From Marinobacter arenosus (GTDB lineage: Bacteria > Pseudomonadota > Gammaproteobacteria > Pseudomonadales > Oleiphilaceae), in NCBI RefSeq assembly GCF_019264345.1, contig NZ_JAHVAO010000001.1:2852001-2916000 (forward strand): a stretch of 64,000 bases of DNA, read 5' to 3'. The first letter of the stretch is position 1. Each line of letters starts with the position of its first letter. Position numbers and translations under genes: made by a program. The notes beneath the pieces were generated by a model. The model saw only the letters and a program-made list of their open reading frames with translations. It was not told the DNA's origin and made no database searches. Of the stretch, positions 8,856 through 17,698 are shown one piece after another.

Positions 8856-9587
8856 TTACAGCGACAGCAGACCCCGCACCAGGGCTGCGGCCCCTGCCAC
8901 GGCGGCAATGGCCAGGATCACCGGCCGAAGCCCATCGAAGGGCATGCGGTTTACCAGGCGTCCGGACAGCCAGAAGCCGATCAATACACCGGGGAAGGTC
9001 AGTGCAAACAGTTTCAGCTCCCGGGCGCCGAGAAAACCGGAAAACAGCAGCGCAGACAGGCTCAGGAAGCTGGCCACCAGGAAAAACGCGGACATGTTGG
9101 CCCGGACCAGGGGGCCCTTCTCGTTCTGGTAGATCAGTGCAATGGGTGGGCCGCCCACGGCGGTGATGGTGCCCATGTAGGTGGAGGCGGCGCCTGCCAT
9201 GACGCTGTTGCGAGCGTTCAGTGCCGGCCGCAGTCCGCCGATGCTCAGGGCGACACCGGTCAGGATCAGCACCCCGAAGATCAGCTCGAATCCCTTGGGG
9301 GACAGAATGAGCAGGGTCAGGCCGGCCAGCACCGTGCCGATGGCACCGCCCACAATGGCGAAGCGAACCTGGCGAACCTGCAGGGCACCGCGGTTACGAA
9401 TCAGCATGAACACGGTCAGAACGGTGGCGTTCAGGATCAATGGGCCCGGTAACAGGACCGGGCTGACCAGGAACAACAGCGGTGCCGACAACGTACCGAT
9501 ACCGTAGCCGGCCACACCCTGGAGACAGGCTCCGGCGAGTATCGCGAGGTTGGCAAGCAGGATCTGCAGCAGGCTCAGTTCGTTCAA
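8856..9587 (-). CDS. TauE/SafE family sulfite/sulfur-anion exporter
   Basis: A 243-residue inner-membrane permease of the TauE/SafE (DUF81) family, with eight hydrophobic segments and the glycine-rich GVAGYGIGTLSAPLL motif near residues 24-38 that marks the first repeat. Members move sulfite, sulfonates or other small anions. The only start that keeps the full first membrane helix is TTG at 9587, because a stop codon lies three codons upstream and the first internal ATG would remove two helices; the ribosome site is weak. No sulfur-metabolism gene is adjacent. Substrate not determinable from sequence. Confidence 0.82.
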   Translation of the reverse strand: MNELSLLQILLANLAILAGACLQGVAGYGIGTLSAPLLFLVSPVLLPGPLILNATVLTVFMLIRNRGALQVRQVRFAIVGGAIGTVLAGLTLLILSPKGFELIFGVLILTGVALSIGGLRPALNARNSVMAGAASTYMGTITAVGGPPIALIYQNEKGPLVRANMSAFFLVASFLSLSALLFSGFLGARELKLFALTFPGVLIGFWLSGRLVNRMPFDGLRPVILAIAAVAGAAALVRGLLSL

Positions 9588-9698
9588 GATGAGTCACCGG
9601 ACAATGGCAATCTGCCTTGATAACACAGCGGTTATCGGGTTGGAACTGATAGACTGGGTTTCCTTATCAGACCATAGTGGAACGACGGGCCGACCTGG

Positions 9699-10184
9699 AT
9701 GACAACGCAACGCTCCCCCGATCAGACGCCGTGCCCCTGCGGCTCTGGCCAGACCTATGCCACCTGCTGCCAACCTCTGCACCTCGGTAAAACGGCCGAA
9801 ACCCCGGAAGCGCTGATGCGTTCCCGCTACTGCGCCTTTGTGCTGGGCCTGACCGATTACCTGGTGGCAACCTGGCACCCCCGCACCCGGCCGGGCAACC
9901 TTAGCCTGGAACAGTCCCCGGACTGGGCGTCGCTTCAGATTCTTGATAGCGGGCAACACGGTGATGCGGGAACGGTGCACTTCCGGGCGAATTACCGCGC
10001 GGGCTCTGGCTGGGGCTATCTTGAAGAACACTCGGATTTCGTACGCGAGCATGGGCAATGGTTCTACCTGTCCGGCGAGACCCGTGAAGGAGCCCTGAAA
10101 CCCGGTCGCAACGAGCCCTGCCCCTGCGGTAGTGGAAAGAAGTACAAGGCCTGCTGTCTGGGCGTGGGCCCGGTAACGGGGTAG
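9699..10184 (+). CDS. YchJ family protein with two SEC-C motifs
   Basis: A 161-residue small zinc-binding protein. An SEC-C motif (CPCGSG...CC) lies at the N-terminus (about residues 11-23) and a second (EPCPCGSGKKYKACC) at the C-terminus; between them is the YchJ/NTF2-like domain beginning RSRYCAFVLG. SEC-C motifs bind zinc and in SecA contact SecB/ribosome, but YchJ itself has no firmly assigned role. The stop codon TAG overlaps a GTG codon of the next frame (TAGTG), and the downstream DUF3565 gene probably shares the transcript. Confidence 0.9.
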   Translation: MTTQRSPDQTPCPCGSGQTYATCCQPLHLGKTAETPEALMRSRYCAFVLGLTDYLVATWHPRTRPGNLSLEQSPDWASLQILDSGQHGDAGTVHFRANYRAGSGWGYLEEHSDFVREHGQWFYLSGETREGALKPGRNEPCPCGSGKKYKACCLGVGPVTG

Positions 10185-10192
10185 TGGCGGCC

Positions 10193-10411
10193 ATGAAACA
10201 ACCCATCACCGGCTATCATCGGGACGAGGAGAATCATTGGGTTGCCCAGCTGGCGTGCGGACATAACCAGCACGTACGCCATGACCCTCCCTGGGTCAAC
10301 CGGCCCTGGGTCCTAACCGATGAGGGCCGGCACTCGATGCTGGGTGTCGAGTTGGAGTGCAAGAAGTGTAACCAGGGTGCGCCGCCCGACCGTCAGCCAG
10401 GCCCGGAGTAA
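10193..10411 (+). CDS. DUF3565 family small Cys/His protein
   Basis: A small protein of about 72 residues matching the DUF3565 family: it opens MKQPITGYHRDE, has ACGHNQHVRH in the middle and an ECKKCNQGAP tail, giving three Cys and several His that could hold one metal ion. I prefer ATG 10193; a GTG at 10184 in the same frame would overlap the ychJ-like stop and adds three residues. It ends 8 bp from the convergent DCC gene. The family is widespread in gammaproteobacteria and has no known function. Sharing a transcript with another zinc-type protein (YchJ) is the only contextual hint. Confidence 0.8.
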   Translation: MKQPITGYHRDEENHWVAQLACGHNQHVRHDPPWVNRPWVLTDEGRHSMLGVELECKKCNQGAPPDRQPGPE

Positions 10412-10419
10412 CGCCAGTG

Positions 10420-10797
10420 TCAGTGAGTCTGTTCGTTGCGGCCGATGGCACAGGTGTATTTGCGTTGATAGCGTCGATCCGCCCAGATCGCGTACAGGCG
10501 TGAGGCCAAAGGGAAGACGACGGGCCAGAGCAAGGGTCTGAACAGGAAACCAAAGCCGGTGTGTGACCAGGCGCGCACGGTGGCCTCCAGACCGGTTACC
10601 CACTCGCCAGTCCAGGTCAGCAGGTGCAGCCGGCGTAACAGGTGCTCGTGGCTGGGCACGTCAGGGTTGGCACCGCCTTGCTCGTGAATGTCTGCAAAAA
10701 TCAGGCTGCCGTCCTGCAACTTGCGCAGGGTGAGGATTTCCCGAGCGCACAGGGGGCAGCGGCTGTCGTAGAAAAGGGTGTCATACCGGAGTGTCAT
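10420..10797 (-). CDS. DCC family (DUF393) thiol-disulfide-like protein
   Basis: A 125-residue protein of the DUF393 family, named for the motif YDSRCPLCAREI (residues 9-20) that forms a thioredoxin-like CPxC dithiol site. The ATG at 10797 has GGAGG upstream and lies inside the 3' end of the SixA-CHAD gene (17-bp overlap), so the two are translated from one message. A short hydrophobic segment near residues 85-105 may associate with membrane. Members are presumed thiol oxidoreductases without defined partners. The overlap with a CHAD protein is notable but gives no mechanism. Confidence 0.82.
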   Translation of the reverse strand: MTLRYDTLFYDSRCPLCAREILTLRKLQDGSLIFADIHEQGGANPDVPSHEHLLRRLHLLTWTGEWVTGLEATVRAWSHTGFGFLFRPLLWPVVFPLASRLYAIWADRRYQRKYTCAIGRNEQTH

Positions 10798-12133
10798 CCA
10801 GTCCTCCAAGGGCCAGTATCTGGTTTCGGACCTCCGCTTTCTGCTGCTCCAACCCGGTCTCGAGATTGCGCAGGGCCGCCGGGAGAATATCCGGCGCGTC
10901 ACTGCGGAACTGCTCCAGCAACTGAATCTGCACGTGCAGGTCCTGGAAATGGCCGTAATGTTTCTGCCGTTCCCGGAGCACTTTCAAGGGGCGCTTCCAA
11001 TCTCCCCGGTTGAGCTCCATAAGGTAACGGGTCCGCTTCAACAGTTTGCGCAATCGGTGGAAATCCTCGTCCGGCGAGGAAGAGGTCAGCAGTGCAGTCC
11101 GCCGATTGATCTCATCAATACGTTGGCGGGCGGTCTTTCGGATGTCTTTGCGGCTCAATGACGCGGCAAGTTTTTCCAGTTTTCCCGATTCTATCCGGTC
11201 CTGCCAGTCCGCCAGGCTCTTGCGGTAGCGCTTGCCCGTCAGTTTCTTCACCAGTTGTTGCTGTTCGCTCTCCACGGCCATCTCGAAATAGGTGTGAAGG
11301 GCCGTGCGCAGTTCGTCGTTGGCCGCGCACAGCGACGGCAGATGTTGCAGGAAAACGTGCAGGTCCCGGAGCCTGCTGGTGGCATTGGCATACCGTTTCA
11401 GCTCTTTGGTCGATTTTGCCAGCAGGGTGTTCCCGGTAACCTCCTGAATCGATTCCGCTAGGGCGCGGCTGCGGCGAATGGCAATGCGGTACTGGTGCAG
11501 GAATTCGTCATCCAGGCCGACGATCACCCCGGGTGTCAGTTGGTGCATGAGCCCCAGTTGATGTTGCAACGCTGCAGGAATATCCCGGCCTGGCCGGGCG
11601 CCGTCGGTTCTTGCCCGTTTTTTCAGTTTGCGGGCGACATGGCGGTAGCTGAATTCGTTTGGTGTCAACAGGGCCTCCAGCTTGCCCTTGCCTTTGGCCA
11701 GCTCACCCCACTGCTGCGAAGGAATGCGAAGATGCACGAAGCTGGCCGTGGGTAACTGCTCCGGCGGGTGCTTGAGCAGCCACTGGGCAAGCTCCAGCAG
11801 CGCCGGGTTGTGCCCGATGATTGCGACCGGGCCCGGCTCCTGCCGCTCCTGCAACCACTTCGCCAGGCGCCGGAAATCGAAGGTGTAGAGGTCAGGGCAG
11901 ACGTGCACCCGGTCCGGCGGGAAGGACGCGGGCAAGACACCTTCGAGGGTCGCCCGTGCCCGGACGGCTGAACTGGCGTACACCTGGCCGGCAAAACCGC
12001 CGTGATGGGCCAGGGCCCGGCCCAGCGGCGCCAGTTGGCTCTGGCCCCGGGCATTCAGGGGGCGCGCCTGGTCCCGCAGGCTGTCGTCGGCCCAGCTGGA
12101 TTTTGCGTGTCGGATCAGGAAAAGGTCCTTCAT
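10781..12133 (-). CDS. SixA phosphohistidine phosphatase-CHAD domain fusion
   Basis: A 450-residue fusion. Residues 1-150 are a histidine-phosphatase domain: FLIRHAKSSW places the phospho-acceptor His9 in the RHG/RHA motif, with the second catalytic-type His108 in IIGHNP, as in SixA. Residues about 185-450 form a CHAD domain, a helical bundle rich in conserved Arg/Lys/His (for example HQYRIAIRRSRAL, SRLRDLHVFL, FHRLRKLLKRTRY) known from other members to bind inorganic polyphosphate. The protein is cytoplasmic, with no signal or membrane segment. It overlaps the downstream DCC gene by 17 bp. The combination suggests a phosphatase targeted to polyphosphate or to a phosphohistidine protein located on polyP granules; this is inference. 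Confidence 0.85.
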   Translation of the reverse strand: MKDLFLIRHAKSSWADDSLRDQARPLNARGQSQLAPLGRALAHHGGFAGQVYASSAVRARATLEGVLPASFPPDRVHVCPDLYTFDFRRLAKWLQERQEPGPVAIIGHNPALLELAQWLLKHPPEQLPTASFVHLRIPSQQWGELAKGKGKLEALLTPNEFSYRHVARKLKKRARTDGARPGRDIPAALQHQLGLMHQLTPGVIVGLDDEFLHQYRIAIRRSRALAESIQEVTGNTLLAKSTKELKRYANATSRLRDLHVFLQHLPSLCAANDELRTALHTYFEMAVESEQQQLVKKLTGKRYRKSLADWQDRIESGKLEKLAASLSRKDIRKTARQRIDEINRRTALLTSSSPDEDFHRLRKLLKRTRYLMELNRGDWKRPLKVLRERQKHYGHFQDLHVQIQLLEQFRSDAPDILPAALRNLETGLEQQKAEVRNQILALGGLDDTPV

Positions 12134-12357
12134 GCTGCATCCGTTGTCTTAAGACTTTGGTCGATATCGCGTTCAAGATCCGGTCCGAACGGTCGATACC
12201 CTAATTATCTGAAAATGCGCGAACAGTACCAGTCTAGCGTCAGCTCGGGCGACCCTCACGGATTTGTGCCCGGGCGTGTTTTAACAAACTGGAACAGTGC
12301 CCCACGCATGTCTGTGGATAATTTACAACTCCCAACCCGTTCCCAAGGATCGTTTTG

Positions 12358-14034
12358 ATGAATCTCCTGAACAACCTGCGCGTACGCACCCGACTGTTGC
12401 TGGCCGTATTGGTGCCGGTTCTGATTACTGCTGCGACCATCGCCTGGATTACCGTCAGCCAGATCCAGGCCAGCGGCGAGGCTGAGCTCAAGCGTCTTGA
12501 AGCCAGCCTGCTGGAGTCCCGGAAGGCCGGACTCAAGAACCTGATCGATGCCGCCCGGGCGGTTGTCCTGGACGCGAAGAACGACCCTGAACTCTCGGAG
12601 GAGGAGGCCAAGGCCGAGGCGGCGTCGCGCCTCCGGACCATCCGGTTCGACAAGACCAACTATGTCTTTGCCTATACCCGCGACGTCTACAACCTGGCCT
12701 ATGCTCCGGATCCTTCCAAGGAAGGCCCCTCGAGCAACCCGACCCTCAGGAAGCTGGTGGGCTCCCTGTTCGATGCGGCTGAAACAGACGGTTACTACGA
12801 GTACGAGTGGATGAACCCGGCGTCCGGTAACGAGGAACCGAAGGTGTCCTACTCCACCATCATCCCGGGTTGGGACTGGATGATTGGTGCCGGGGTTTAC
12901 GTGACCAACATCGAGCGTGAAGTTGCGGCTGCCCGTGCCGACATTGAGGACAACATCGCCTCCACCCTCGGGTTTGTTCTGGCGGTGACGGTGGTCGTCG
13001 TCGTCATTTCCCTGCTGGTAGGCCTGTTCGTCGGGCGCACCGTGACCAAGCCGCTCAAGCTCGTGAGCGACATGATGCAGGAGATTGCGGATGGCGAGGG
13101 TGATCTTCGCCACCGTCTGCCGGAGGACGGCACGGACGAATTGTCGGAGTTGGGACGCCGGTTCAACGCGTTTGTGATCAAGATCCAGAACACCATTCGT
13201 GAGGTGGGGGCAACCACCGACCAGGTCGCGTCGGCGGCCGAGGAACTGAGCCGGGTGGCCAATGAAACCCGCGCGTCGGTGCAGGAACAGGGTTCGGAGA
13301 CCGACCAGATTGCCTCCGCCATCAATGAAATGGCGGCGACGATCCAGCAGATTTCCGGCAATGCCAACGAGGTCGAAAGTGCGGCTTCCGACGCCGATCG
13401 TATGGCCCGGGACGGTGGCGAAACCATTACCAATGCCCAGGGCGCGGTGAACAAGCTGTCCGAGGAGATTCAGGAAAGCGCCCGGACGATCAATGCGCTG
13501 GCGGAGAAGTCGGATGACATCCAGCAGGTTCTGGATGTGATTCACGCGGTCACCGAACAGACCAACCTGCTGGCGCTGAATGCTGCCATTGAAGCAGCCC
13601 GCGCCGGCGAGCATGGCCGTGGTTTCTCGGTGGTGGCCGATGAAGTCCGTCAGCTGGCCAAGCGCAGTGCCGAGTCTGCCGACCAGATTCGGGAAATGAT
13701 CGATGGCTTTGTGTCTGAATCCCGTTCGGCGGTTGAGCGCATGAACCGGTCCCGTGACCGGTCCTCGGAGACCGTTGAGCGCATCAATCACGCCACCGGT
13801 GCCCTGGGGACCATCGAAAAATCCGTGGGCCAGATTCACGATCAGGTGACCCAGATTGCCACGGCGGCTGAGCAGCAGAGCCAAGTGGCCGAGGAAATCA
13901 ACCAGAACGTGGTGCGCATTGTCGACGCCGCCCAGCGGAGCGATACCGGCGTCACCCAGACCAACGAAGCCAGCCAGGAGTTGGCGCGGTTGGGCGAGAG
14001 TCTGCGAGGATTGGTGAGTCAGTTCAAGGTCTGA
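12358..14034 (+). CDS. Methyl-accepting chemotaxis protein with single Cache domain
   Basis: A 558-residue chemoreceptor. TM1 is at about residues 10-32, a periplasmic sCache_2-type domain at about 35-195 ([23 protein letters not shown] and [14 protein letters not shown]), TM2 at about 200-228, then HAMP and a signalling domain whose tip [24 protein letters not shown] is conserved. sCache_2 domains commonly sense small carboxylates. ATG 12358 follows AAGGATCG; the TTG three bases earlier is rejected. No che genes adjoin it. The next gene downstream, 234 bp away on the same strand, is an orphan TRAP binding protein, which might share or present the ligand. Confidence 0.92.
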   Translation: MNLLNNLRVRTRLLLAVLVPVLITAATIAWITVSQIQASGEAELKRLEASLLESRKAGLKNLIDAARAVVLDAKNDPELSEEEAKAEAASRLRTIRFDKTNYVFAYTRDVYNLAYAPDPSKEGPSSNPTLRKLVGSLFDAAETDGYYEYEWMNPASGNEEPKVSYSTIIPGWDWMIGAGVYVTNIEREVAAARADIEDNIASTLGFVLAVTVVVVVISLLVGLFVGRTVTKPLKLVSDMMQEIADGEGDLRHRLPEDGTDELSELGRRFNAFVIKIQNTIREVGATTDQVASAAEELSRVANETRASVQEQGSETDQIASAINEMAATIQQISGNANEVESAASDADRMARDGGETITNAQGAVNKLSEEIQESARTINALAEKSDDIQQVLDVIHAVTEQTNLLALNAAIEAARAGEHGRGFSVVADEVRQLAKRSAESADQIREMIDGFVSESRSAVERMNRSRDRSSETVERINHATGALGTIEKSVGQIHDQVTQIATAAEQQSQVAEEINQNVVRIVDAAQRSDTGVTQTNEASQELARLGESLRGLVSQFKV

Positions 14035-14213
14035 GTCAGTCCGACGTTTTCCCGTTAGTCGCCGTCGACCGGGCAGTTTTGCGAGGCCGTTGTCCTCGAT
14101 CCATTGCGCAGGGTCGGGTCAGGACTTCCCCGAGGCTCTGGCAGGCTTCATCACGTTGGTCCTTCCCACGACGCAGAGCAAGTCTTGGCGCTGGCACTGT
14201 TCCCAAGCTAGTA

Positions 14214-14241
14214 TTGATCGGATTCAACAAAAATTTATTAC
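14214..14241 (+). promoter_or_regulatory. Possible sigma-70 promoter for TRAP binding-protein gene
   Basis: TTGATC at 14214 and TATTAC at 14236 are separated by 16 bp in a strikingly AT-rich stretch just ahead of the ribosome site GGATAAAGGG (14251-14260). The hexamers are imperfect matches, so this is a modest prediction. Confidence 0.35.
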
Positions 14242-14268
14242 ATAATAATAGGATAAAGGGTGCCAACA

Positions 14269-15336
14269 ATGATGACTCACCTTTTCAGAATGGTCGCTTT
14301 TGCGCTGACCGTTTCAGTCAGTTCCCTCAGCCTGGCTGAGGACACGTTCACACTGCGCCTGGCGCAGACCTGGGGGCCCAATTCGCCGATCCTCGGTGAG
14401 ACCGTTGAGCACATGGCGGAAATGGCGGAGACCATGTCCAGTGGTCGCCTGAAGATCCGGATTGATGCCTCCAACAAACACAAGGCACCGTTTGGCATCT
14501 TTGACCTTGTCCGCAACGGCCAGTACGACATGGGTCACACCGCGTCCTACTACTACAAGGGCACCATCCCGAACGCCATGTACTTCACCACGGTGCCCTT
14601 CGGTATGATCGCGCCGGAACAATACGCCTGGTTCTACCATGGCGAAGGCATGGAACTGATGCAGAAGGTGTATGAACCCTACGGCCTGCTGTCGTTTCCG
14701 GGCGGCAACACCGGTAACCAGATGGGTGGCTGGTTCCGGGAAGAGATCAAATCCCTCGACGACCTCAAGGGCATGAAGATGCGCACGCCCGGGTTTGCTG
14801 GTGAGGTGATGTCCGAGCTGGGTGTGGCGGTGACCAACATCCCGCCGGGTGAGCTATACAGCGCCCTGGAGCGGGGCACCATCGATGCGGTTGAATGGGT
14901 GGGCCCGGCCCTCGATTTCAGCATGGGTTTCCACCAGATTGCCAAGTATTACTATTCCGGCTGGCAGGAGCCGGGCGCCGAGGTCCAGTTCCTGATCAAC
15001 CAGAAAACCTGGAACAGCCTGCCCGCGGATCTGCAGGAAATCCTGCGCGTCGCCATGCGCACAGCCGCCTACGACATGTACATCCAGAGCACGCACGAAA
15101 GTGGTGTGGCCTGGGACCGGATGAAGGAAGACTATCCGGACGTCACTCACAAGACCTTCCCGCCGGAAGTGATCGAAGCCCTGAGAGGCGCGACCAACAA
15201 GCTCCTGAAAGAAGCAGCGGAACAGGACGAACTGGCGAAAGAGATCATCAATTCCCAGCGCGAGTACCTGCGCCAGGTTCGCCAATGGACCAACATTTCC
15301 GATAAGGCCTACCTGGACAGCGTTGCCGGCGAATAA
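14269..15336 (+). CDS. TRAP transporter periplasmic binding protein (DctP family), orphan
   Basis: A 355-residue secreted DctP-family protein. The signal peptide runs to about SLSLA, then EDTFTLRLAQTWGPNSP. The segments MRTPGFAGEVMSELGV and GTIDAVEWVGPALD match TRAP binding proteins of the 2-oxoacid/TakP-like branch, where the Trp-Val-Gly-Pro loop lines the site. The ATG at 14269 has GGATAAAGGG 8 bp upstream; the in-frame GTG at 14260 lies inside that site and is rejected. No small or large TRAP membrane subunit is nearby, so it either works with subunits elsewhere or acts as a ligand sensor for the chemoreceptor upstream. A strong terminator follows. Confidence 0.88.
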   Translation: MMTHLFRMVAFALTVSVSSLSLAEDTFTLRLAQTWGPNSPILGETVEHMAEMAETMSSGRLKIRIDASNKHKAPFGIFDLVRNGQYDMGHTASYYYKGTIPNAMYFTTVPFGMIAPEQYAWFYHGEGMELMQKVYEPYGLLSFPGGNTGNQMGGWFREEIKSLDDLKGMKMRTPGFAGEVMSELGVAVTNIPPGELYSALERGTIDAVEWVGPALDFSMGFHQIAKYYYSGWQEPGAEVQFLINQKTWNSLPADLQEILRVAMRTAAYDMYIQSTHESGVAWDRMKEDYPDVTHKTFPPEVIEALRGATNKLLKEAAEQDELAKEIINSQREYLRQVRQWTNISDKAYLDSVAGE

Positions 15337-15374
15337 CGCCGCATCAGACCCAGCCGGCCGGTCACGGCCGCACC

Positions 15375-15416
15375 AACGGGGTGTCGGGATCCGGAAGGAT
15401 GCCACACCCCGTTTTT
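15375..15416 (+). terminator. Rho-independent terminator after orphan TRAP binding protein
   Basis: AACGGGGTGT (15375-15384) pairs perfectly with ACACCCCGTT (15404-15413), with an inner ATCC-GGAA-GGAT hairpin in the loop and a T run at 15412-15416. It isolates the binding-protein gene from the polyamine ABC operon. Confidence 0.8.
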
Positions 15417-15513
15417 GTTATCCCGGTTTCACAAAACTGAAATACATGGTCTATAACTTCCTGATAACAAATGGTTAGCAAACTCCCGACCCAATCATTA
15501 CCAAGGATGCGTT

Positions 15514-16599
15514 ATGACCAGGCTCCATTGTTTGGCACCCACACGTTCGCTGCTGCTGTCTGCCGCGCTCATTGCCGGTACGTTTTCCAGTGTTGCCCAG
15601 GCCGAGGAATTACGACTGATCACCTGGGGCGGTTACGCTCCGGACGATGTGGTGGCACAGTTTGAGGAAGAAACCGGCATCGATGTGCAGGTGACCCTCT
15701 CCAACAACGAGGACATGATTTCCAAGCTGCGGGCGACCGGGGGAGCCGGTTTCGACCTGGCCCAGCCCAGCCAGGACCGTATTGTTGGTGTTCAACGCCA
15801 GTTCAACATCTACAAACCGATTGATTTTGACCGGGTCGACACCGACAACCTGCAACCGTCCATGCTGAAGGCGACCCGGAACGCCACCCAACTGGATGGC
15901 GCGTTCTACGGTGTCCCATCGGTGTGGGGCACCAGCGGGCTGATTGTGCACAACTCGGTGGCTGAGACGGTCACCGATTACACGGATCTGTGCGATCCGG
16001 CGGTGGCCGGTGAGGTGAGTTATCGCCTGAAACGCCCGACGCTGATCGGATTTGCCTTCGCCATGGGCATGGATCCGTTTTCCGCCTACAACGACCGGGA
16101 CCAGTACCAGTCCATCCTGGCGAAGGTGGAAGACAAGCTGATTGACTGCAAGGGCAACGTGAAAACCTACTGGACCGGTGGCGATCAGTTGCTGGCCCTG
16201 CTGCGCACCGGTGAGGTGACCGCCGCCATGGCCTGGGATGCCGGCGGCTGGAAACTCAACGCGGAGAATCCGGACATCCGGTTTGTGGCTCCGGAATCCG
16301 GCGCTCTTGGCTGGATTGACACGTTCGCGATTCCCCGCCGCAGCGAGAATGAAGAGGCGGCCTATCGGTGGATCAATTTCGTGATGCAGCCGGAGATCGC
16401 CGCCCGTATCACCAACGCGTCGGGCAATTTCACGGCCTCCAAGGGGGCGGACGAGTACGTACGTGCCGACCTGCGGGACGCCTATCGAGCCAGTTTTGGC
16501 GATCAGGCCATCAACAACATCAAGTGGTATCCGCCGGTACCGCCGGGGCTCGAAACCCTGGAAGGTCAGGTCCTCGATCGGGTTCAGGCAGCGAACTGA
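15514..16599 (+). CDS. Polyamine-type ABC transporter substrate-binding protein (PotD/PotF-like)
   Basis: A 361-residue periplasmic binding protein of the spermidine/putrescine class (SBP family 1, PotD-like). After a signal peptide ending near VAQAEE, the mature protein opens LRLITWGGYAPDDVVAQFEEETGI, the hallmark WxGY start. GVPSVWGTSGLIVHN and TYWTGGDQLLALLRTGEV are further family segments. A ribosome site AAGGATGC precedes ATG 15514. It heads a four-gene operon (binding protein, ATPase, two permeases) with overlaps or gaps of a few bases. The acidic residues used for polyamine amines cannot be assigned with certainty, so another cationic or amide substrate is possible. Confidence 0.88.
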   Translation: MTRLHCLAPTRSLLLSAALIAGTFSSVAQAEELRLITWGGYAPDDVVAQFEEETGIDVQVTLSNNEDMISKLRATGGAGFDLAQPSQDRIVGVQRQFNIYKPIDFDRVDTDNLQPSMLKATRNATQLDGAFYGVPSVWGTSGLIVHNSVAETVTDYTDLCDPAVAGEVSYRLKRPTLIGFAFAMGMDPFSAYNDRDQYQSILAKVEDKLIDCKGNVKTYWTGGDQLLALLRTGEVTAAMAWDAGGWKLNAENPDIRFVAPESGALGWIDTFAIPRRSENEEAAYRWINFVMQPEIAARITNASGNFTASKGADEYVRADLRDAYRASFGDQAINNIKWYPPVPPGLETLEGQVLDRVQAAN

Positions 16600-16603
16600 T
16601 TGC

Positions 16604-17698
16604 ATGGGGGTGAATTCGGACCTTTTCTGTACGGACCTGGTTCGCCGTTTCGGGCAGCACGCGGCGGTGGACCATGTCTCTCTGGATGTACCTGCGGGCA
16701 CATTCTTCTCCATTCTCGGGCCCTCGGGCTGTGGCAAGACCACCCTGCTGCGGCTCCTGGCCGGCTTTGACCGTCCCGACTCCGGCGACATCCATATCCG
16801 GGGCCAGCGGATGAACGCCGTGCCGCCGAACCGTCGGCCGGTCAACATGGTGTTCCAGCACCTGGCCCTGTTCCCGACCATGTCGGTGGCCGATAACATT
16901 GGCTATGGCCTGAAGCGTCAGAAGGTGCCGGCGGCGGACCGCCGCAAGCGCGTTGCCCGGGTCCTTGAACAGGTGGGGCTGCCCGGCCTGGAATCCCGCA
17001 ATCCCGGAGAGCTCTCCGGCGGCCAGCGTCAACGGGTGGCCCTGGCGCGTTGCCTGGTGCTGGAGCCGACGTTGCTGTTGCTGGACGAGCCGCTTGGGGC
17101 GCTTGATCTGAAGCTTCGGGAGCAGATGAAAGTGGAACTCAAGCATCTGCAGAAAGCTTTTGGCACCACCTTCGTGTACATCACCCACGACCAGTCGGAG
17201 GCGATGGTGATGTCCGATCAGGTGGCGGTTATGCGGGACGGCCGGTTTGATCAGGTGGCGCCGCCCGAGCAGCTGTACCGGGAACCCGCGACGCCGTTCG
17301 TGGCCGGATTCGTGGGAGACAACAACCGGATTGGCGGTGAACTGGTGGCGGTGCGTGAGGATCTGGCCGACGTCCGTCTGGACGACGGTTCGCTGGTGCA
17401 GGGCCGTGTGGCCGCTAACGACCTTGAGCCGGGCCAGCGGGCGGAACTTTTTATCCGCCCGGAATCCCTTCTGTTGACTGGCGAGGCCCACGATTTCGGA
17501 TTCTCCGCGTTGCAGGCGACCGTTCAGACCACCCTGTTTGACGGTGCCAATAGCCGGGTAGAGGCGGACATGGCGGGCCAGACCCTCTACGCCCGGCTAC
17601 CCCAGGATGGTTCCGCGCCGAACCTGCATGAGAACGCACCGGTCCGGCTGGCCTGGGATCCGCTGCTTGCACGCGTATTCGGTGTGGAGGCAGGATGA
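16604..17698 (+). CDS. Polyamine-type ABC transporter ATP-binding protein (PotA/PotG-like)
   Basis: A 364-residue ABC ATPase. Walker A GPSGCGKTT is near residue 42, the signature LSGGQRQRVALARCL near 134, Walker B LLLLDEPLGALD follows, and the H-loop Thr-His-Asp is present. The C-terminal third is a TOBE-type regulatory domain (FIRPESLLL), as in PotA. ATG 16604 starts 4 bp after the binding-protein stop; the frame is open upstream into the previous gene but that overlap is not coding. Its end overlaps the next gene's start by 4 bp (ATGA). It powers the importer from the cytoplasmic face. Confidence 0.92.
   Translation: MGVNSDLFCTDLVRRFGQHAAVDHVSLDVPAGTFFSILGPSGCGKTTLLRLLAGFDRPDSGDIHIRGQRMNAVPPNRRPVNMVFQHLALFPTMSVADNIGYGLKRQKVPAADRRKRVARVLEQVGLPGLESRNPGELSGGQRQRVALARCLVLEPTLLLLDEPLGALDLKLREQMKVELKHLQKAFGTTFVYITHDQSEAMVMSDQVAVMRDGRFDQVAPPEQLYREPATPFVAGFVGDNNRIGGELVAVREDLADVRLDDGSLVQGRVAANDLEPGQRAELFIRPESLLLTGEAHDFGFSALQATVQTTLFDGANSRVEADMAGQTLYARLPQDGSAPNLHENAPVRLAWDPLLARVFGVEAG

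Noticed and set aside
12256..13884. A 542-codon minus-strand frame
   Set aside because: Antisense shadow of the chemoreceptor gene; its protein has no family features.
14036..14269. 77-codon minus-strand frame between the chemoreceptor and TRAP gene
   Set aside because: Basic, low-complexity translation, no family match, and it runs into the TRAP promoter region.
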